From Nemopilema nomurai (lineage: Eukaryota > Cnidaria > Scyphozoa > Rhizostomeae > Rhizostomatidae), in assembly GCA_003864495.1 (NCBI GenBank), contig ML133478.1, positions 2,308,981-2,372,980 on the forward strand: a stretch of DNA of 64,000 nucleotides, in the 5' to 3' direction. The notes beneath the pieces were generated by a model. That model did no database searches and had not been told where the DNA came from. It saw only the letters and a program-made list of their open reading frames with translations. Below, one piece after another: positions 23,185 to 36,498 of this stretch. Each line of letters starts with the position of its first letter. Position 1 is the first letter of the stretch. The translations under genes and the position numbers were made by a program.

Positions 23185-26100
23185 ATGGAAGCTTTGTTTG
23201 AGGTGGTGGCCGCTGCGAAGGAGCATTGGGTTATTTCGTCACTGCTTCTTTTCGGTACTTTGATCTATTGGCATTATGTAGTCAATTTCACTGCACTGAA
23301 GAAGATAGGCATACCCGGGCCTACGCCCTGGCCACTGATTGGTAATAGCATCGTGTTTATTTGGAACAGCAAAACCCTGCATACGTTTTTATGCGATGCG
23401 GCAAAGAAATATGGGCGTGTGTATGGCTTCTATTTGTACCAGCAGCCTGTGATTGTGATCACAGAGCCCGAAGTCGCAAGACACGTTCTGGTGAAGGAGT
23501 TTGACAAGTTTCACGATCGACCGGTAAGATGAATATCTGAGAACAAGTTTTGATAATAAGATCAGTACGTCAATCTTTTATATCACAGGTAGCTCTTCTG
23601 TGTAATTTTTTAATCTTGGCGTCTGCTCAGCATACCCTCAGCTGTTCAAAGTGGAGAAATAGCTCGTCTTAGAGCCTTTAGAGTCCTTGCATCTACGTCA
23701 TGATTTTCTATAACTTTGACCCGACCGAAGGGCTATTTTTCTGCTAAGAATCTTGTACCCAAACCTGATTGAAAACGTAATTTAATACCCGTCCAATTAG
23801 AATAAATAATTTCAAATCTGATATAATACACAACAGAATATAAAGCTTGTTTAAAGTATAGTTTGACTTTAGTCTTTGGTGACTTAAGCAGCTATTCAAA
23901 GCGTTAAAACTATTCTATATTTTTGCCTGTTGGCCGTGTGCTATTTTCGTTTTGAAACCTTAATTGCGTTTATAAACGTGTTGTGCATCAACACATGTAA
24001 CATAAATGTATATAACATAGATGTTTTTGCCGTAGAATGGTGGATTGGAGCTGCCAGAGCCATATGCTGGTATGTTGACTGAGGTGAAAGGACAGAGGTG
24101 GAAGGACATTCGTAGTATCATGACCCCCGCGTTCACATCTGGAAAGTTAAAGAGCATGATGTATATTATGAACCAGGCCGGGGACACACTTGTGAAGAAG
24201 ATCGTAGAGGCAGCTGAAAACAAAGAGAAAGTAGATATTCACAAGTCAGTGTCTTTGATTATATCTACTTGAATAAACTTGAATGAACTTTGAATGAACT
24301 CGAATGAACTCGAATGAACTTTGAATCAACTTGAATCAACGAAGTACTTCTAGCCTACTTTTCTTTAGTCCTGATTTTCTTTTGAAATTTATCAGGCTGG
24401 GTCGTGCTAAAAGTCAAATTTAATTAGTAATTGATTACGAGGCTAACTCGATTAAGTAACCTTTGCTCATGAGAATAGATCTCATATATCGTTTCTTGTA
24501 TTTAAAGGTCGGTAGTAGATCATATAGACTTTTATAGATCATATGGTGTGTAACTCTTTGCCATTCTAGATGCGAAAGAGGCTAACAACGAACTGGGGGT
24601 GCGCTAAAATGGTAGGGGTTTGTTTGCCGAACATGGGAAAAAGCTAGAAACAAAATAAAGATTGATCTTCGGTTGATCTGCATGGACATTTTGTAGAAAA
24701 TAAATAATGGTCGGCAAAGACACTTCGTAGAAATTCAACATAAAAATATACATCTTTTTTAGGCCCAGTTAACTCGTGCAAAATGTCCCGTATGTTGTAC
24801 CTCATCACGTGACACTCACACATTCTATCGTAAATGCTAGACCCTCCTAACTGATGCGTCTGTCATTCGGAGCTATATGGTCTGCATAGTGACTAACATA
24901 AGTTTTCCAGAAACTTAAATGGTGTTATGCTGCGTTAGGAGTTTTTGGAAAAGAGTAAGTAGGAAGCTTAGCTTCAAAAGTCTTCAAAAGGTTAGAATGC
25001 TGGAATTGTTTTTATATCAGCTGAAATTTTTTTTAGTTGGCAGCAATCGGTGACGATGGAAGTGATTTTATCAGCAGCATTTGGAACACTCTCTGAAACT
25101 CAGACCAACCCGAACGACAAAGTGACGCAATATGCTAAGGATGCGATGAACCCAAAGCCGTGGCCTGATGTCGCCATGATGATTCCTGTGATTGGCAAAA
25201 AACTGGCCAGGTTCATCGTGACGACCCGCTTTGGGTTCAACTGGGGTCCAATGAGTGATATTGCACATACGATTCTGAAGCAAAGACGAGAAGGGACGGG
25301 GACTAAGAGAAACGTGAGTGAAATTCAGTCTGTTTACCACAAATGCAACAACAACAACAACAACTATGCACCATGCGAGGATTCAGTGTACTGAAAATGT
25401 TTGAATTCGATATTTTAAGGATGGATTTGCAGAGGCAAGCTGGTCTTCACCCACACTTGTTATGAGTTGTACGGTGATCGCGGTACAATGAATACCAAAG
25501 CAAGGCTTTTTGTCAATAATTTCTTAGTTACAAATTATTAGACTGCCAGATAATTTCGAAGCTTATATGTTTTCTTCCTTTTTATTCCATGCGACCCAAG
25601 TATTCATCTAAATCAATTTGCATTCATTACAGGATTTGTTGCAAAATATGCTAGATTCCCAGCACCCAGAGAAAAATGGTTACAAACTCTCAGACGATGA
25701 AGTGATCGCCCAATTGGTTATTTTTTTGTTGGCTGGATATGACACGTCAAGCAACGTCCTTGGCCTAACCTGTTACCAACTGGCATTGTGTCCAGAGATC
25801 CAAGACAAAGTCTACGAAGAAGTCACGCGTGTGTGCGAGTCAAAAGACACGGCCACGTACGAGGAGATCAAGGAAATGGTCTACTTGGATGCGTGCATCT
25901 CAGAAACGCTGCGGCTGTATCCCCCAGGTTAGCTATTTGTCTATTGCTGCAGCTCGATGCAATCTATAATTTCTCAAACAATTGATGGCAAAAAATATTA
26001 ATTTATTCAATGCATTTTCCGTTTATATTGGGGGATCTTCTCCATACCCCCATTGGCCTATCACTATCACCATAGAAAAGTGAAAGGTGGAAGGAACACT

Positions 26101-27138
26101 GTACAATGTTTATGTTATAAAAAAGTTCTTCTCGAAGGCCTACTTGAAAGTGAGGTTGGCCATGCTCATTTTGCACAACCCCTATTGTGTTGTCAGCGTG
26201 AAAACGAGGTTAATCATGTTCGACTACGGCATTCTGACTAAACAGGACTTCAAGAGGTGCCGCTATGGGTCTAGTTGAAATTCTTATCCACATGCAAGGT
26301 GTGGTAAAAGATTTTTTATGCTGGCCATTGTCAACTTTTCTAATGGCAGCTCAGAAATCCTCCCAATCGCACCCACCTTTTTTTAGTCTGTGGTATTACC
26401 TTTTAACTATACATGCCAGCCACTGCGGTTTGACGACTACTAGAAAAGGGCCTGTGGTCGAAGATCGTATCGTATCAGTTAAGGCCTTCAACTTATATAA
26501 AATTGAATTGAAAATTGTTTATATATATATTGATTTGAGCTAAAAGCGCCAGCCTTGTTTTCGTTTTAGTCTTGTATTCGCGCTAAAAGATATGGCCTCG
26601 TTTTCGTATTAGCCTCGTTTTTGTATATGCCTCGTTTTCGTATATGCCTCGCTTTCGTATAAGCCTCTTTTTGTATTAGCCTCGTTTTCATGTTAGCCTT
26701 GTTTTCGTGCTAAAGGCAATGGACTAAAGACATGCATTTATATACGTTCTAGGTTTCGCAACCGCCCGCACTGTGGATGAGTCCTGTGTCGTAAGTGGCA
26801 TTCAGTTTAAAAAAGGAATGGCAGTCATGATACCAGTATACGCAATGCACCGGGACGAAAAGTACTGGTCCGAACCCAACGCTTTCAAACCGGAACGGTT
26901 TCTTCCCGAGAACAAAGAGTCTATAAACCAGTTCGCCTACTTACCGTTTGGCAATGGTCCCCGGAATTGTATTGGTATGCGATTCGCCCAGATGGAGATA
27001 AAGACGATTCTGGCCCGGATGTTACAGAAGGTCCGTATGGTGCGATGTCCCGAGACGCCGGTACCTTTGAAGATAGAGCCAAGAGCTGTTCTGTCTCCAG
27101 CTGAACCAGTCTGGATTCGATTTGAGAAGAGAGAGTAG
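23185..27138 (+). CDS. CYP: cytochrome P450 copy 1, clan 3 (CYP3-like), 501 residues
   Basis: Exons 23185-23523, 24036-24244, 25037-25313, 25633-25927, 26753-27138; all boundaries are AG/GT and in phase (0, 2, 0, 1). Heme-thiolate monooxygenase, expected on the cytosolic face of the endoplasmic reticulum. Membrane anchor at residues ~15-33, proline hinge IPGPTPWP at 43-50, helix-C WKDIR at 135-139, I-helix AGYDTSS at 309-315, ETLR (ExxR) at 366-369, PERF at 420-423, heme loop FGNGPRNCIG with Cys446. Length and motifs fit CYP3A/CYP5-type enzymes. It is the most diverged copy: exon 1 matches copy 2 at 70 of 113 positions by hand count, while exon 4 differs from copy 3 at only 2 of 98. It lacks the intron minisatellites of the other copies. 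Substrate cannot be read from sequence. Confidence 0.95.
24262..24345. repeat. 11-12-bp tandem repeat in intron 2 of P450 copy 1
   Basis: Words of the form TTGAATGAACT / CGAATGAACT / TTGAATCAACT repeat about seven times just after the exon 2 donor. Not present in copies 2-4. Confidence 0.85.
26552..26715. repeat. ~18-bp minisatellite in intron 4 of P450 copy 1
   Basis: About eight degenerate units of the form GCCTCGTTTTCGTATTA just upstream of the last exon. This intron is unrelated to intron 4 of copies 2-4. Confidence 0.85.
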
Positions 27139-27390
27139 ACTTTCATTTTGAAAAGACAATTTTCATGCTGACATGGAGTAGAAAGATTTTTATTTTCCGA
27201 TCAATGAAGTTTGCTTGGTTCTTTTGTACGTAAACCATAGGCCGCCCATTTTGACCCTTGCTCTGACCTTTCGAAATATTGCACGAGGCCATCAATTTTC
27301 AAAATGACCTTTGACCTGACCTTTCCGATTTTTTAATTGAGGTGTAATTTTGTGTGTGTTGGTACACGATGCCGCTTTTATGTCTTGCAT

Positions 27391-27396
27391 ATTAAA
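27391..27396 (+). terminator. candidate polyadenylation signal ATTAAA, P450 copy 1
   Basis: ATTAAA 253 bases after the stop codon. The same hexamer stands in the homologous 3' flank of copy 3 (46470) and copy 4 (62439), which supports it as the shared 3' end signal. Confidence 0.5.
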
Positions 27397-28994
27397 ACCA
27401 AATGATGACACAAGTTTCACTCGTTATTAAGATCATGTCTTCTTCCATTGAAGATGCATTTCTTTGCTATGGTTTGTAATCTGAATCAAGAGCTTTTTCA
27501 GAGAGTAGACAGAATCATATTTGATTGCAGCGTGTGAAAAAGAAAGCAGATTTGAACATTTCACAATTGTTGTTTAATTTACATCAACTGATGTCAATCA
27601 TTTTAATTATATTACATCATTGATACGAGTAGAAGAAGATCCACTACCCTCATTATCCCAAGATGTTTATATTTTGTGAATATTTAATGTTCGTTAATCA
27701 ATGGTGCCGTGACCCTGGGACAGTGCCCAAGATACCTCCCCTCTCATCACTTCGTAGAGGCAGTGTATGTGTATGTTTAAGCTAAATAGGGGTAGCTCCC
27801 TTTATATGTAAGCAGACATTCTTTAGAGCATGGTTTACACATGCAAATTTTCATATGAAAATTGTTACGCAGACAAGAATGGAAACTTGAACGTTCAAAC
27901 AGAAATGATTTAACTTTCATTTTACAACCAGCAATTTGATACAACCAAGTGTAAACTAGGCTTAACACTATCTTAGGCTCCACTTCTTATTTCGTTTCTT
28001 ATAGAATTTTTAGGAACGTGCAAATTTAGCCCAAAGTTCCTCATTTCATTGGTGGGACACCCTAATACTTTGTCTGTATTCAGCTAGCCACATTTCCATT
28101 TGATAAAGCAGTATTTCAGCTCGGCAGTTCATTTTCAAAGCTATCACCCCCACCCCTCCCCAAATAAAAAGAGGCCCAAGTCGTCTTTTGCCAGTATACA
28201 TTTCCAGATAGGCTTCGTCATGGAACGTAAAGCCTCCAATGATTGCAACTAATGAAAGTGTGATTTGCGATTATTAGAATGATTGATTGATTGATTCTAA
28301 TGATTGATTCCTAAAGCACACTTACATAACCATCTTGTCGCGTTATTTCATTTTGCATCATAGTCAAATATTCTGCAAAATTCCAATAGTCCTGATTCCC
28401 TAAACGTTCTGGGCCTAAACGTTCTAACGGATTTAAATGTTTACGTCTTTCAGTAATTTAGATCAAAAAACTAATTTTTAAAGGAATAGCTAATTTTCGT
28501 CGAGTCTCAATATTCTTAAAAAAGTTTTTGATTATTCCTGAATTATTCTTGCCCAGCACAAGGCGCAAATTCGCCTTAATTCGCCATAAATTTCAGCAAG
28601 TGAAAACATATATTTTTATAACGTCAAGGTGACAATTGTTTTGCTTTAGACGATGAATCAGATTAAGACGAAATTTCGGTCTCATAGAAATTGAGCCTGG
28701 CACCATTCTTAAATTCTTCTCTAGGCTCTATGTTCTTATAAACTTTATTCTTTTAAAAACATGTGTACGATATGGTAGAGGTATCACCCTTGCTCTATAT
28801 GCGGATTTATATTCCAATATAGGACCGCACTGTCAGTCCAACTGAACTCTAGAACCGGACTTTTACCAACCGGACTTTTACCAACCAGGGCCAATTGGTA
28901 AAACTGGCCGTGCCACTCTAACCGGAAGTGGTCAATCTTACCGGTAGTAGTTTTTGCGCACGCCTTTCTGGAATTAGAGATTGCGTGATCAAGG

Positions 28995-29163
28995 TCATAT
29001 AATGCAGAGACCTCTTATGCCATATCATTCGAACAGGCCCTGTCCAGTTGCAAGGTAAGGACGTTTGGAGAACAGTCTTGCAGCCGACAGAGTAGCCTTC
29101 CCAGCCTAGCGACGTAGATCGAGGGAGTTTAGTGGCGTTTGAAAGGCACATACAAGTTGCAAA
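28995..29163 (+). ncRNA. candidate untranslated first exon of P450 copy 2
   Basis: A block ending AAGTTGCAAA|GTAAGT (donor at 29164) is conserved in all four intergenic duplicons (also ending at 38766, 48062 and 63380). The GT is followed by a consensus donor every time. Each block lies upstream of a P450 coding exon preceded by a CTCTAG acceptor, here at 31880. I infer a 5' untranslated exon; no transcript evidence is available. A second donor-like GCAAG|GTAAGG lies inside the block at about 29,055. Confidence 0.4.
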
Positions 29164-29450
29164 GTAAGTAGAATTAAATTGTAGTAGGTTGAAGTACTTT
29201 TTTGGTGTTGCTTTGGAGCTCAAGGACATGGTGTATTTGTGTGGCGAAGAACATCCAAAGTTCGTGCCATCGATTCTTAATGTGCTTTCTGTCTGAACAA
29301 CAAAAGGAACAATTATTGCTTATTTAATTATTTCTTGGCCTGCCTTTCACACCTATACCCAGTTGCGGATGGATTTTTTTTGGGAGAGGATTTGTTGGGT
29401 TTGACATCGGGGTACGATACTTTATCTTTTCAATCATTTCTCATCTAATA

Positions 29451-30264
29451 ATACTCTATTCTTGCTTTCCAAATAATCACTTCATTCGGTAAAATGGTAT
29501 GTTGGCTATGTAATATAATGGTAAAAGAGTAGGACTTTCCGGGGTCGCATGGAAGCGTTTGTTTGCGAATTCTCATCTCGCGCACTGAATATGGATCACG
29601 CAACACTGGCTGGCCACGCATAAAACGTGGACCAAATTGGAGCTGGAATGCTTGGTTAAGACCTAGCTTATCCACGTGACATTTACAACCTGACTCAAAA
29701 GGTCATCTGGCCTGATAATAGCATGAACCCTATCGTACTATAAACAATATACTACCTTACTTTGCCAAATTTCAGGCCTTCCAAAGTTGCCTTTCATATC
29801 AATTGCGCGCCGAAGGGGCATTTGTCTAGGGTACGCCGAGAATATGAGCCGTAATTAGAACTGCAAATAGTTAGGCCAGACAAAAGAAACGTAAATAATA
29901 ATTTATAAAGAAAACTGTTGCGTGCAAGTCTAGATATCTTTAGCATACATGTAAACCATGTACGTGGGTTATTGTTTCCCAGTTTAGCACGCCAACTAAA
30001 CAAAATTTACGTACGCCGGAGATTTTTTGATTGGCTTGCACGCCGTACCCCGCAAAACACCTGAGTGTTCGCCTAAGATCTTCAGGCCTAAGTACATGTT
30101 ATACACCCTGTCCCTGACTCTAGAGCTAGACGAAATAACACAGGCCGCTTTTATTGTTAGCAGCTTAAACAAAAAAGTTAGAGCCTTTGTGATAACCTCA
30201 CATTATCAAATGTTTGACTAAATTTGTCAAATGTTTTCTGCTTCGCAAAAATGAAGTTTTTTGA
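29451..30264. other. spacer between duplicons
   Basis: Mostly unique. The part from about 30,080 to 30,245 recurs at 63,415-63,585, and a shorter piece (30,150-30,245) at about 41,730-41,830, upstream of copy 3. No gene recognised. Confidence 0.6.
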
Positions 30265-31880
30265 AAAAGTTTCATGACAATATGAAGAAGTGGATGTGGA
30301 GAGGGATATAGTGGTGACATTTAAAAAGGGGGGGGGGGGCGTACTGCAGTGTGTGAGGGCAAAAGGCGTGTTCCCAGATGTCTCGTTCCTTTTACTTCGT
30401 TTCAGTGCTTTGTATCGAGTTAATTTTCTTTATGATGTTCACTTACCCAAGTAGAGTTGTCTAGCATCAGTTATTCAAATATAATAGTATTAATGTAAGT
30501 ATTTGAACGATGTTGTAATTACTAAAGGCCCAGGGTATTGGTTGGACCCAGTCCTCTTCCCGCCAGCAACCGCACTGTCAACTCCTGCTATTGTTTATTT
30601 ATACGAGGCACTTGCAGGTTGGATGAGTCATACAGCATATCGCTCGCAAGGCTATGGTCACTTAAATTGTAAATAGACATCTTCAGTTATAAAGAAACGT
30701 CAAGTTATGCTATCTCTGGCTCAGAACCTGTCTTTACAACAAACGAGATACACTTTAACTGCAAGTAAAATTTCGTATATTGTCCTGAACATCCAGAATT
30801 CTGTCTGAAACATGAGCTTTTGACCGCTTTTCAAAAATACAAGTATTCTTTGCGAATTTTCCATGTCTCGAGTTTCTTCCCGTCCCCAGGTTACACATCA
30901 CGTGATGGGTCACGTGATAGGTCACCTGATGAATATCGAATGCAACCGTGCGAAAGACGAAATCCTACCCATTAAATGTAGGAGCTGCGAGGCTCCTTCG
31001 CAAGGTCTTCATAAAATTTGTTCGTTTATGTTTGGGTTCCTATGCTAGAATAGAAATAACATGATAAAAAACTAGAGCAGATAACAACTGGTTTTACTGA
31101 AGTAAACCTTTAACGATTCTTTGTCGATCTGTCGAATTTATTCACAATTAGATGGACCCAACTCGCGAAGATTATAGAAAATGTTGAAAATATTTGTGCC
31201 CGGCCTCAACATTTTGCCCGACAGACATTCGCACAGAATTTCAAAAACCCCTTTTCAAGATGCAGCGGCTACCTCTGACTAAACCAAACACATATTTTCA
31301 TCTCAAATGACGAATAACCTACCCGGGGATGGTTTTCTCTGAAATTTAGACCAAAATTTCGGAGAGAAGAGTGATTTATCCACTGCATCAGTCTCTGAGG
31401 AAACCCCGCAAAAGTGTAGAAAGTACAAATTTTTGTCCCTTAATAGCTCCTGCAAAATGGGTCGAAATCGGACGAAACTTAGCAAGACTACTAAACTCGA
31501 TGTGTTTAAGATATATTTTTAGGTTTCGTTGATTCATTTCCATAAACGGCGAATGTCTATCAATTTTTTTGCAGCCTGGAAACTTTTCCGATTTGTTGCA
31601 AATGGAATTAAACCTTTATCTGCAGTTGTTTTCTTAGCCTTCTTCGGGATACGACCATCCCCTGGATTAAAAATAGATACATAGATAAACCCCTTTGTTT
31701 ATTTGAGCCACGCCCATGGAACCACGCCTTTTTTCAATTTTGAATAAGTATGGGCATGACCAATGGTTTCTTCCCAGCTTCGCCACTGCTGCTAAGGGTT
31801 CCACTCCTTAAAATGAAATTATCTATTTAATTATCAGGTATCAAGGGCCTCTTTTTCATCATCTTTTTCCTGTCCTCTAG
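30265..31880. repeat. 5' flanking duplicon of copy 2
   Basis: Nearly identical to the region upstream of copy 4 (55,105-58,194, which contains later insertions), and its first part matches 63,600-64,000. It holds one unit of the 182-bp sequence (30,283-30,440) that is expanded sixfold upstream of copy 4. The last ~60 bases, ending in a polypyrimidine tract and CTCTAG, are also shared with copy 3 and look like the end of a 5' untranslated intron. Confidence 0.85.
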
Positions 31881-31905
31881 ATACTTGGATAAAGAGACGC
31901 CAAAT

Positions 31906-34900
31906 ATGGACTTTGTATCTGACGCAGTGACTGCTGCGAAGGAGCATTGGCTTCTGACGTCACTGATGCTGTTTGCCACACTGGTGTATTGGCATTACGT
32001 GGTCAACTTCACTGCACTGAAGAGGCTCGGGATCCCAGGCCCTACCCCTTGGCCGCTGATCGGCAATTCCATGATCGTTATACTTAAAAGAAAGAAATTT
32101 CACGAGTTTTTTGAGCACGCTGCCAAAAAGTATGGTAAGGTGTACGGAATCTACTTTTTGAAAATGCCGATGATAGCTATCGCTGAGCCCGAAACGATCA
32201 AGAAGGTCCTTGTCAAAAACTTCGACAACTTTTGCGACCGACCTGTGAGTAATACTTTCCGGGAACTAATATAATGAAGACCCTCTTCCGGGCACTAGTT
32301 GTACGAAGACCCGTTTCCGGGCACTAGTTACATAAAGGCCCTTTTCAGGGCACTAGTTGGATAAAGTCCCTTTTCCGGGCACTAGTTATGCGAAGGCCCT
32401 TTCCGTGAAATCTGGCTTCTGATTGTAGGCTGAACTTTGACCTCTTGGCGCTTGCATAGATTAGAACGTGCATAGATTAGATGTAGTACTCAAACCCACA
32501 TTAACTTGCATCTATTATGATGAACGAATCTTTACTTGTCAAGTTATTACAAATTTTAATGCAATTAAAATTTTGCCACAGGCTGGAGGATTGGAGTTCC
32601 CTGAGCCACTGGATAGCATGTTGACTTCGGTCAAAGGGCAAAGGTGGAAGGACATTCGCAGCATAATGAGCCCCGGGTTTACATCTGGAAAACTAAAGAG
32701 CATGATGCACATTATGAACCAGGCCGGGGATACGCTTGTGAAGAAGATAGTAGAGGCAGCTGACAGCAAAGAAATAGTGGATATTCACAGGTAGGTGTTT
32801 GTATATTTACATTGCTTGGATAAGAGTTAGGCCTATATGCTTAGTCTAAGATGCTTCTATCTATCTTTAACTATGTTTATCTTAAACTTTGTTAATCTTG
32901 AACTTTAATTGTTATTTTCAAGCTTAAAATCTCTCCATCGTTATATTTTGTTTTTGTTGAAAATTGTTGATCTTGAAGCTTGTTAATCTTCAAATTAGTT
33001 TTTAATAGAGTTTTATCAATCTTTAATCTCGAGATTGATTTATCTTGGGCAATTTTTTATTTTTGAAACGTGTTTATGATTGCGTTTGTCAGTATTTTTT
33101 ATTTATTTTTTTTCAAATTGGCTGACCTTTGCTTTGATCTATTGTTTTCTTTGTTTGCTTTGATCTATTGTATTGTCAATAATGATCTTTAGCTTGACAA
33201 ATACTGGAGTTTCTTCATTCTTGAAAACGGTTCATATTATCAATCCTGTGACCATGTTGCCTAAATAGGCCTAATCCTAGCTGTGAGGCACTTTGTTGTT
33301 ATATTCTTGAATTCTGATTGGCTTATGGGGTTTGCAGAATGTTGGTCTCTCAGCCAATCAAAGATTTGGAACCTAATCCTAGGGCCAGATTGCCTTTTTC
33401 ATCATTAATAGTCTTTGTCAGTCAATATTTGGGCATATTGGCGACTGAAATAAAATGATAAATAAATAACAAACTTTACTGACTTACAACATGACTTTTA
33501 GCTGGCAGCAATCTGTGGCGATGGAGGTGATTTTGTCAGCAGCATTTGGAACACTTTCTGAATCACAGACCAACCCGAACGACAAAGTGACAAAATATGC
33601 CAAAGATGCGATAGTCTTAAGGCCATGGCCAAACATTGCAATGATGGTACCTTTTATTGGCAAGAAACTGTCTAAGTCACTCGTAATAAGCAGGTATGGC
33701 TTTAACTGGGGTCCAATGATTGACATAGCAAAAATGATTCTGAAGCAAAGACGGGAGGGAGAAGGAAATACGAGAAGGGTAAGTGATCTGGTCGTTTTGT
33801 TTCGAGGCTGGCCGTTTCACTTCTAGGCTGGCTGTTTTAATTCGAGACTAACTGTTTCTCTTTGAGACTGGCCGTTACACTTCGAGGCTGGCCGTTTTGA
33901 TTCGAGACTAACCGTTTCTCTTCGAGACTGGCCGTTTCACTTCGAGGCTGGCCGTTGTAATTCGAGACTAACTGTTTCTCTTCGAGACTGGCGGTTTAAC
34001 TTTGAGGCTGGCCGTTGTTATTCGAGACTAACTGTTTCTCTTCGAGACTAACTGTTTCACTTCGAGACTAACTGTTTCACTTCGAGACTAACTGTTTCAC
34101 TTCGAGACTGGCCGTTTCACTTCGAGGCTGGCCGTTTCATTTCGAGGCTGGCCGTTTCACTTCGAGACCGGCCGTGTCACCTCAAGACTGATCGTTTAAC
34201 TTTCTTTTTAGATAGCTTTTTCATCTAGATATTACCTAAGTCATTATTTTGCATTAATCACAGGATTTGTTGCAAAATATGCTAGATTCCCAGCACCCGG
34301 AGAAAAAGGGTTACAATCTTTCAGATAATGAAGTGATCTCCGAATTGGTACTTTTTATGTTGGCTGGATATGACACGTCAAGCAACATCCTTGGCTTAAC
34401 CTGTTACCAACTGGCATTGTGTCCAGAGATCCAAGACAAAGTCTACGAAGAAGTCACGCGTGTGTGCGAGTCAAAAGACACGGCCACGTACGAGGATATC
34501 AAAGAAATGGTCTACTTGGATGCGTGCATCTCAGAAACGCTGCGGCTTTATCCCCCAGGTTAGCGATTTGTCATCATGTTGGTAGAGGTTCTGCATTTTA
34601 GAGGCTACGCATTTGAGGTCAAAGGCCGATGAGTAGGGAAGGCCATCATTGCAAAATTCTATGAGATTTATGGGGTGAGAGTGCAGCGTGCCATTGACTT
34701 TGTTTGAGAATTGCAGGGGGGGGGGGGGGGGCACGGCGGTATGATTTTGCATCCAAAAAATATCAATAAATACTTCAACTTGTATATCAAACTAACTGAC
34801 AGAGCAAAATCTCCCGCATATTATACTTCATGCTAGGTGACACTAGAAACATATGATTCCTTTGATTGAATGATTTTGCGGAAATCAGAGACATCACCTG

Positions 34901-36119
34901 ATATCTAATCAATCCGAAAAAAGGTTGAAAAAGAAGCAAATCAGAGCAAATATTCTAGCTATGTCCAACCCGAAAATCATATATTTCCTCAGACAATCAG
35001 AGTGACTCAGTTTTGCCAAGATAATTTTGCCTTCAAAATTTACCTAAAACCTTTATTGGGGATTCTGCTCTCTAAAGTTTGTAATTGAAGGGGGAAGGGG
35101 CGGGTTAAACTCCTTTTTCAGAAATTTTGCATACTAATACCCATTTTTAGACAGCATCCTAATTATGTATTTGATGCAAAAATCAGCCCGTCAATTTTTA
35201 GCCACAAATTTTGGAAAAACAAAGTATTTCAATCTATTATGATCCTCCCCATTGTAGGTTTTTTTTAGAAAAATGCCAATCCCCCTCTTTATTAGACCCC
35301 TCTATAGTTGCAAGTAATATGGTTGCTCTGTTGTCAGCAACAGTTTGTACAACAGTTTGGCTGAAGCGGATTCAAGGAACTCCGTTTGTACTTCTAGCTA
35401 TTCTTATACCTCATTGCGGCTTGGTCACAGCGAAATAGCCATCACATAGCCCTCTTTGAAGACATGGCGAAGCCCCCTCCCCCCAGTGCCATTGAGTCAG
35501 GAAACTTTGCATAGTCAATAGGAAGAGGAGCATTTTGACATTGACACTTTGATATCATAATGATGGATGCTTTAAATTATTTTTTGACATCATCTTACAT
35601 CCTGATGAAAAAAACGGTCCTGGGCTACTCCTACTTGCGTAGGAGGAACCGTCACTAGGAAGGCTCTTTTTGTTTCCTTCCTACACCCACGTGCCTGGTG
35701 TAGCCCGTGAACTTATCTGTTTCTGCCCTCTAGCATTTGTGATAAGCCGCTTGGTTAATAAGTCCTGCGAGATAGACGGAATTCATTTCAAGAAAGACAT
35801 GGGTGTAATCATACCAGTATACGCCTTGCACCGGGACGAAAAGTACTGGTCCGAACCCGACGCTTTCAAACCGGAACGGTTTCTTCCCGAGAACAAAGAG
35901 TCTATAAACCAGTTCGCCTACTTACCGTTTGGCGAAGGTCCGCGGCATTGTATTGGTATGCGATTCGCCCAGATGGAGATAAAGACGATTCTGGCCCGGA
36001 TGCTACAGAAGGTCCGCATGGTGCGTTGTCCCGAGACGCCGGTGCCCCTGAAGATAGCCCCAAGAGGTGTTCTGTCTCCAGCTGACCCAGTCTGGATTCG
36101 ATTTGAGAAGAGAGAGTAG
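31906..36119 (+). CDS. CYP: cytochrome P450 copy 2, clan 3 (CYP3-like), 501 residues
   Basis: Exons 31906-32244, 32582-32790, 33502-33778, 34264-34558, 35734-36119, with exactly the lengths and phases of copy 1. I take the ATG at 31906 (MDFVSDAV) as start; the upstream frame opens only with non-ATG codons and lies behind the acceptor at 31880. Anchor LLTSLMLFATLVYW, hinge IPGPTPWP, WKDIR, I-helix AGYDTSS, ETLR, PERF and heme loop FGEGPRHCIGMRFA are all intact, so it should be an active monooxygenase. Exon 1 differs from copies 3 and 4 by a single residue (Ala37 for Thr). In exon 4 it shares EVISELVLFML with copy 4 rather than the EVIAQLVIFLL of copies 1 and 3. Its 3' flank diverges from the others about 50 bases after the stop. 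Confidence 0.95.
32258..32404. repeat. 29-bp minisatellite, intron 1 of copy 2
   Basis: Four full GGGCACTAGTT-containing 29-base units plus a degenerate first one, starting directly after the exon 1 donor. The homologous arrays have 6 units in copy 3 and 11 in copy 4. Confidence 0.92.
33783..34203. repeat. 20-bp minisatellite, intron 3 of copy 2
   Basis: About twenty units alternating TTCGAGGCTGGCCGTTTCAC and TTCGAGACTAACTGTTTCAC types, beginning right after the exon 3 donor. Homologous arrays lie in intron 3 of copies 3 and 4 but not copy 1. Confidence 0.92.
34559..35733. other. intron 4 of P450 copy 2
   Basis: Homologous to intron 4 of copies 3 and 4. It contains a poly-G run (about 34,717-34,731) and no extra exon. 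The short ORF at 35,211-35,438 has no recognisable features. Confidence 0.7.
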
Positions 36120-36498
36120 ACTTTCATTTTGAAAAGACAATTTTCATGTTGTCATGGAGTAGAAAGATTTTTAATCCTCTCGAAAGAAATCCTGTTGCCT
36201 TAACCTTTTCTCTTCCTCAATCCTATCCAGTGGTGGTGCTGATGAATTCCCCGAGCTTCGCGTGAAAACTCTACTTGCTCGATCCAGTCTTTTTTAGAGA
36301 TCAGTGACTTTAATGTTTAAGTCTTGAAGTTATTCAGGTCATGCAAGCTTTTTTTAAATGAATTCTCAATTTACGCCGAGCCTCAATATTCTTAAAAATT
36401 TTCGATTTTGAGCCCAAGATAATTCTTGAGTTATTCTTGCCCAACACAAGACAAAAATTCGCCTTACGATTAAAGACAAATATTATATCTTTTTTCTG
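36120..36498. other. 3' flank of P450 copy 2
   Basis: The first 50 bases after the stop match the other copies, then the sequence is different until about 36,365, where 110 bases match the copy 1 flank (28,490-28,580). No obvious AATAAA was assigned. Confidence 0.55.

Larger units (their letters stand above)
27139..29450. repeat. 3' flanking duplicon of copy 1
   Basis: This flank is nearly identical to that of copy 3 (46218-48342) and partly to that of copy 4 (62196-63400), with block indels: copy 1 lacks about 260 bases around 27,770 that the others have, and has about 430 extra bases near 28,150-28,590. Part of the extra segment (28,490-28,580) matches 36,365-36,475 after copy 2. It includes a doubled GGACTTTTACCAACC at 28,856-28,886, tripled in the copy 3 flank. 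Confidence 0.85.

Noticed and set aside
25071..25340. Minus-strand ORFs opposite P450 exons (also opposite exons 2 and 5 of each copy)
   Set aside because: They are antisense shadows of verified P450 exons and recur only because the exons are duplicated.
28918..29229. Minus-strand ORF repeated at 47,916-48,128, 38,551-38,944 and 63,154-63,372
   Set aside because: The frame is not maintained between copies and the same block carries conserved + strand splice donors, so a + strand untranslated exon explains the conservation better.
31885..31905. Upstream extension of the P450 reading frame (DKETPN before MDF)
   Set aside because: It would need a non-ATG start; the first ATG, giving a 339-base exon 1 like copy 1, is the simpler start.
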